From the NCBI RefSeq assembly GCF_002101885.1, contig NZ_LQPS01000038.1, forward strand, positions 23,450-87,449: 64,000 nt of DNA, written 5' to 3'. Positions 63,101 through 64,000 of this stretch are shown one piece after another. The notes under the pieces are model-generated. The model was given only the letters and a program-made list of their open reading frames with translations. It did not search any database and had not been told where the DNA came from. A program made the position numbers and the translations under genes. The stretch's first letter is position 1; every line of letters starts with the position of its first letter. Source of the DNA: Mycolicibacter senuensis. Its GTDB lineage: Bacteria > Actinomycetota > Actinomycetes > Mycobacteriales > Mycobacteriaceae.

Positions 63101-63924
63101 GCCGGCAGCCTAGTGCGCTCGTAGAACGCCAGCGCCGCCGCCGTCGCCACGTTGAGGGAGTCGGTTCCTCGCGACATCGGGATGCGCACCCGCATGTCAC
63201 TGGCACGCATGGCCTGCTGCGACAGTCCCGGCCCTTCCGCGCCGACCAGCACCGCCACCGGGTCGTCGCGCACCTTCGCCATGGCCGCCGACAGCGCGTC
63301 GGCCCGCGGGTCCGGTGTCATGGCCAGCAACCGGAACCCGCGGTCGCGCAGCATGTCCAGATCGGCCGGCCAGTCCGCCGAACGGGCGAACGGCACCAGC
63401 AGGGCATGCCCCATCGACACCCGCACCGCACGCCGGTACAACGGGTCGGCACAGCCGCTGCCGAATACCACCGCATCCACTCCGAGGCCGGCGCCGTTAC
63501 GGAATATCGAGCCCAGATTCTCGTGATCGTTGACGCCTTCGAGCACCGCGATGGTGCGAGCACCGGCCACCAGATCGGCCACCGTCGACTCGGGCACCCT
63601 CGACGCGGCGGCCAGCACACCGCGGTTGAGGTGAAAGCCGACGACCTCGGCCATCACCTCCGCGGACACCCGGTAGTAGGGCACGTCGGGCACAGCGGCC
63701 AGATCGTCCGCCAACTCCGTCAACCGGCGGTCGGTGCCCAGCAGCGCCCGCGGAGCGAACCGCGAAACGAGCATCCGCTGCACCACCAGCACACCTTCGG
63801 CGATCACCAGCCCTTTGCCGGTGGGCAGGTCCGGGCGGCGGTCCACACTGTTCAGGTCGCGGAAATCGTCCAGCCGGGAATCGCGCGGATCCTCGATATC
63901 GACGACGTCGAGGACCCTGGCCAC
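63097..63924 (-). CDS. SpoU/TrmH-family RNA 2'-O-methyltransferase (Rv0881-like)
   Basis: A 275-residue SPOUT methyltransferase. Motif 1 NLGSIFRNGAGLG, motif 2 VAVLVGAEGPGLS and motif 3 IPMSRGTDSLNVATAAALAFYE form the knotted S-adenosylmethionine site. The N-terminal ~100 residues are a substrate-binding domain of the rRNA-methyltransferase type. The RNA target is not known. GTG 63924 is chosen because TAATGT lies 7 nt upstream (leaderless spacing); the frame also opens three codons earlier. Confidence 0.88.
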   Translation of the reverse strand: MARVLDVVDIEDPRDSRLDDFRDLNSVDRRPDLPTGKGLVIAEGVLVVQRMLVSRFAPRALLGTDRRLTELADDLAAVPDVPYYRVSAEVMAEVVGFHLNRGVLAAASRVPESTVADLVAGARTIAVLEGVNDHENLGSIFRNGAGLGVDAVVFGSGCADPLYRRAVRVSMGHALLVPFARSADWPADLDMLRDRGFRLLAMTPDPRADALSAAMAKVRDDPVAVLVGAEGPGLSQQAMRASDMRVRIPMSRGTDSLNVATAAALAFYERTRLPA

Positions 63925-63931
63925 TGACCGC

Positions 63932-63955
63932 ACATTACCGGCGAGGCGCTAACGT
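63932..63955. promoter_or_regulatory. paired divergent -10 elements, leaderless-type starts
   Basis: On the - strand TAATGT (63932-63937) lies 7 nt before GTG 63924. On the + strand TAACGT (63950-63955) lies 8 nt before ATG 63964. Both spacings fit leaderless transcripts from a very short divergent spacer. Confidence 0.5.
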
Positions 63956-63963
63956 CAACGGCG

Positions 63964-64000
63964 ATGACCCCCCACCCGACCCCTCAGCCCCCGACCTACG
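63964..64000 (+). CDS. start of a rightward gene, cut by the window edge
   Basis: Twelve codons, MTPHPTPQPPTY, follow a TAACGT -10 at leaderless distance. The Pro-rich start is common for mycobacterial membrane proteins. Too little is present to assign a family. Confidence 0.4.
   Translation, partial: MTPHPTPQPPTY

Overview
This window is a stretch of mycobacterial chromosome, most likely from a Mycolicibacterium- or Mycobacterium-type species. The evidence is high GC, many GTG starts and leaderless-type starts, TANNNT -10 elements, F420-dependent enzymes, several acyl-CoA dehydrogenases (ACADs), and clear homologues of M. tuberculosis genes. I recognise prrA-prrB, arfA-arfB-arfC (the ammonia-response OmpATb operon), echA6-accD3, ctpE, gltA2, citA, fprB, serC and sepH. 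From about 37.8 kb to the right end the order follows the M. tuberculosis Rv0881-Rv0910 neighbourhood in reverse, with genes lost or swapped. All homology statements come from reading the proteins and from memory of the families; no database was searched.

Left part, 1-28 kb (accessory metabolism): the tail of an SDR gene and an ACAD; a fluoride-export cassette (CrcB, DUF190, CrcB) behind a membrane molybdopterin oxidoreductase; small enzymes (SnoaL-like, VOC, DUF5994); a fatty-acid desaturase followed by GAF-ANTAR genes; a giant CtpH/CtpI-type P-ATPase facing an ArsR metal sensor; and a beta-oxidation operon of isomerase-like crotonase, FadD5-like ligase and a two-subunit ACAD, facing a double-headed TetR repressor. 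These are followed by a TIGR01777 epimerase, an F420-type reductase, a three-gene GMC-oxidoreductase operon, and a lone ACAD with its own TetR and a perfect palindrome.

Middle, 28.7-38 kb: tRNA-Arg(CCT); an EBP/EXPERA-type membrane protein (sterol isomerase fold) with a divergent TetR; two divergent exported DUF1214-type proteins; a gamma-glutamylcyclotransferase fused to a poly-gamma-glutamate hydrolase, with an F420-dependent LLM enzyme 10 bp downstream; and an ABC-F ATPase preceded by a 13-codon leader peptide and mutually exclusive RNA stems, the best candidate for an undescribed regulatory system here.

Right part, 38-64 kb (conserved core): SRPBCC protein (Rv0910-like), ctpE, an MBL-fold hydrolase, echA6 and accD3 back to back over a palindrome, a DMT transporter, a heterodimeric ABC exporter, prrAB, arfABC with an added BON lipoprotein and FKBP, gltA2, an MFS transporter, pdxH/citA, fprB, an AurF-like diiron protein, serC (with a CRP-type site), sepH and an Rv0882/Rv0881-like pair. 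No phage, insertion sequence, integrase or CRISPR array was seen.
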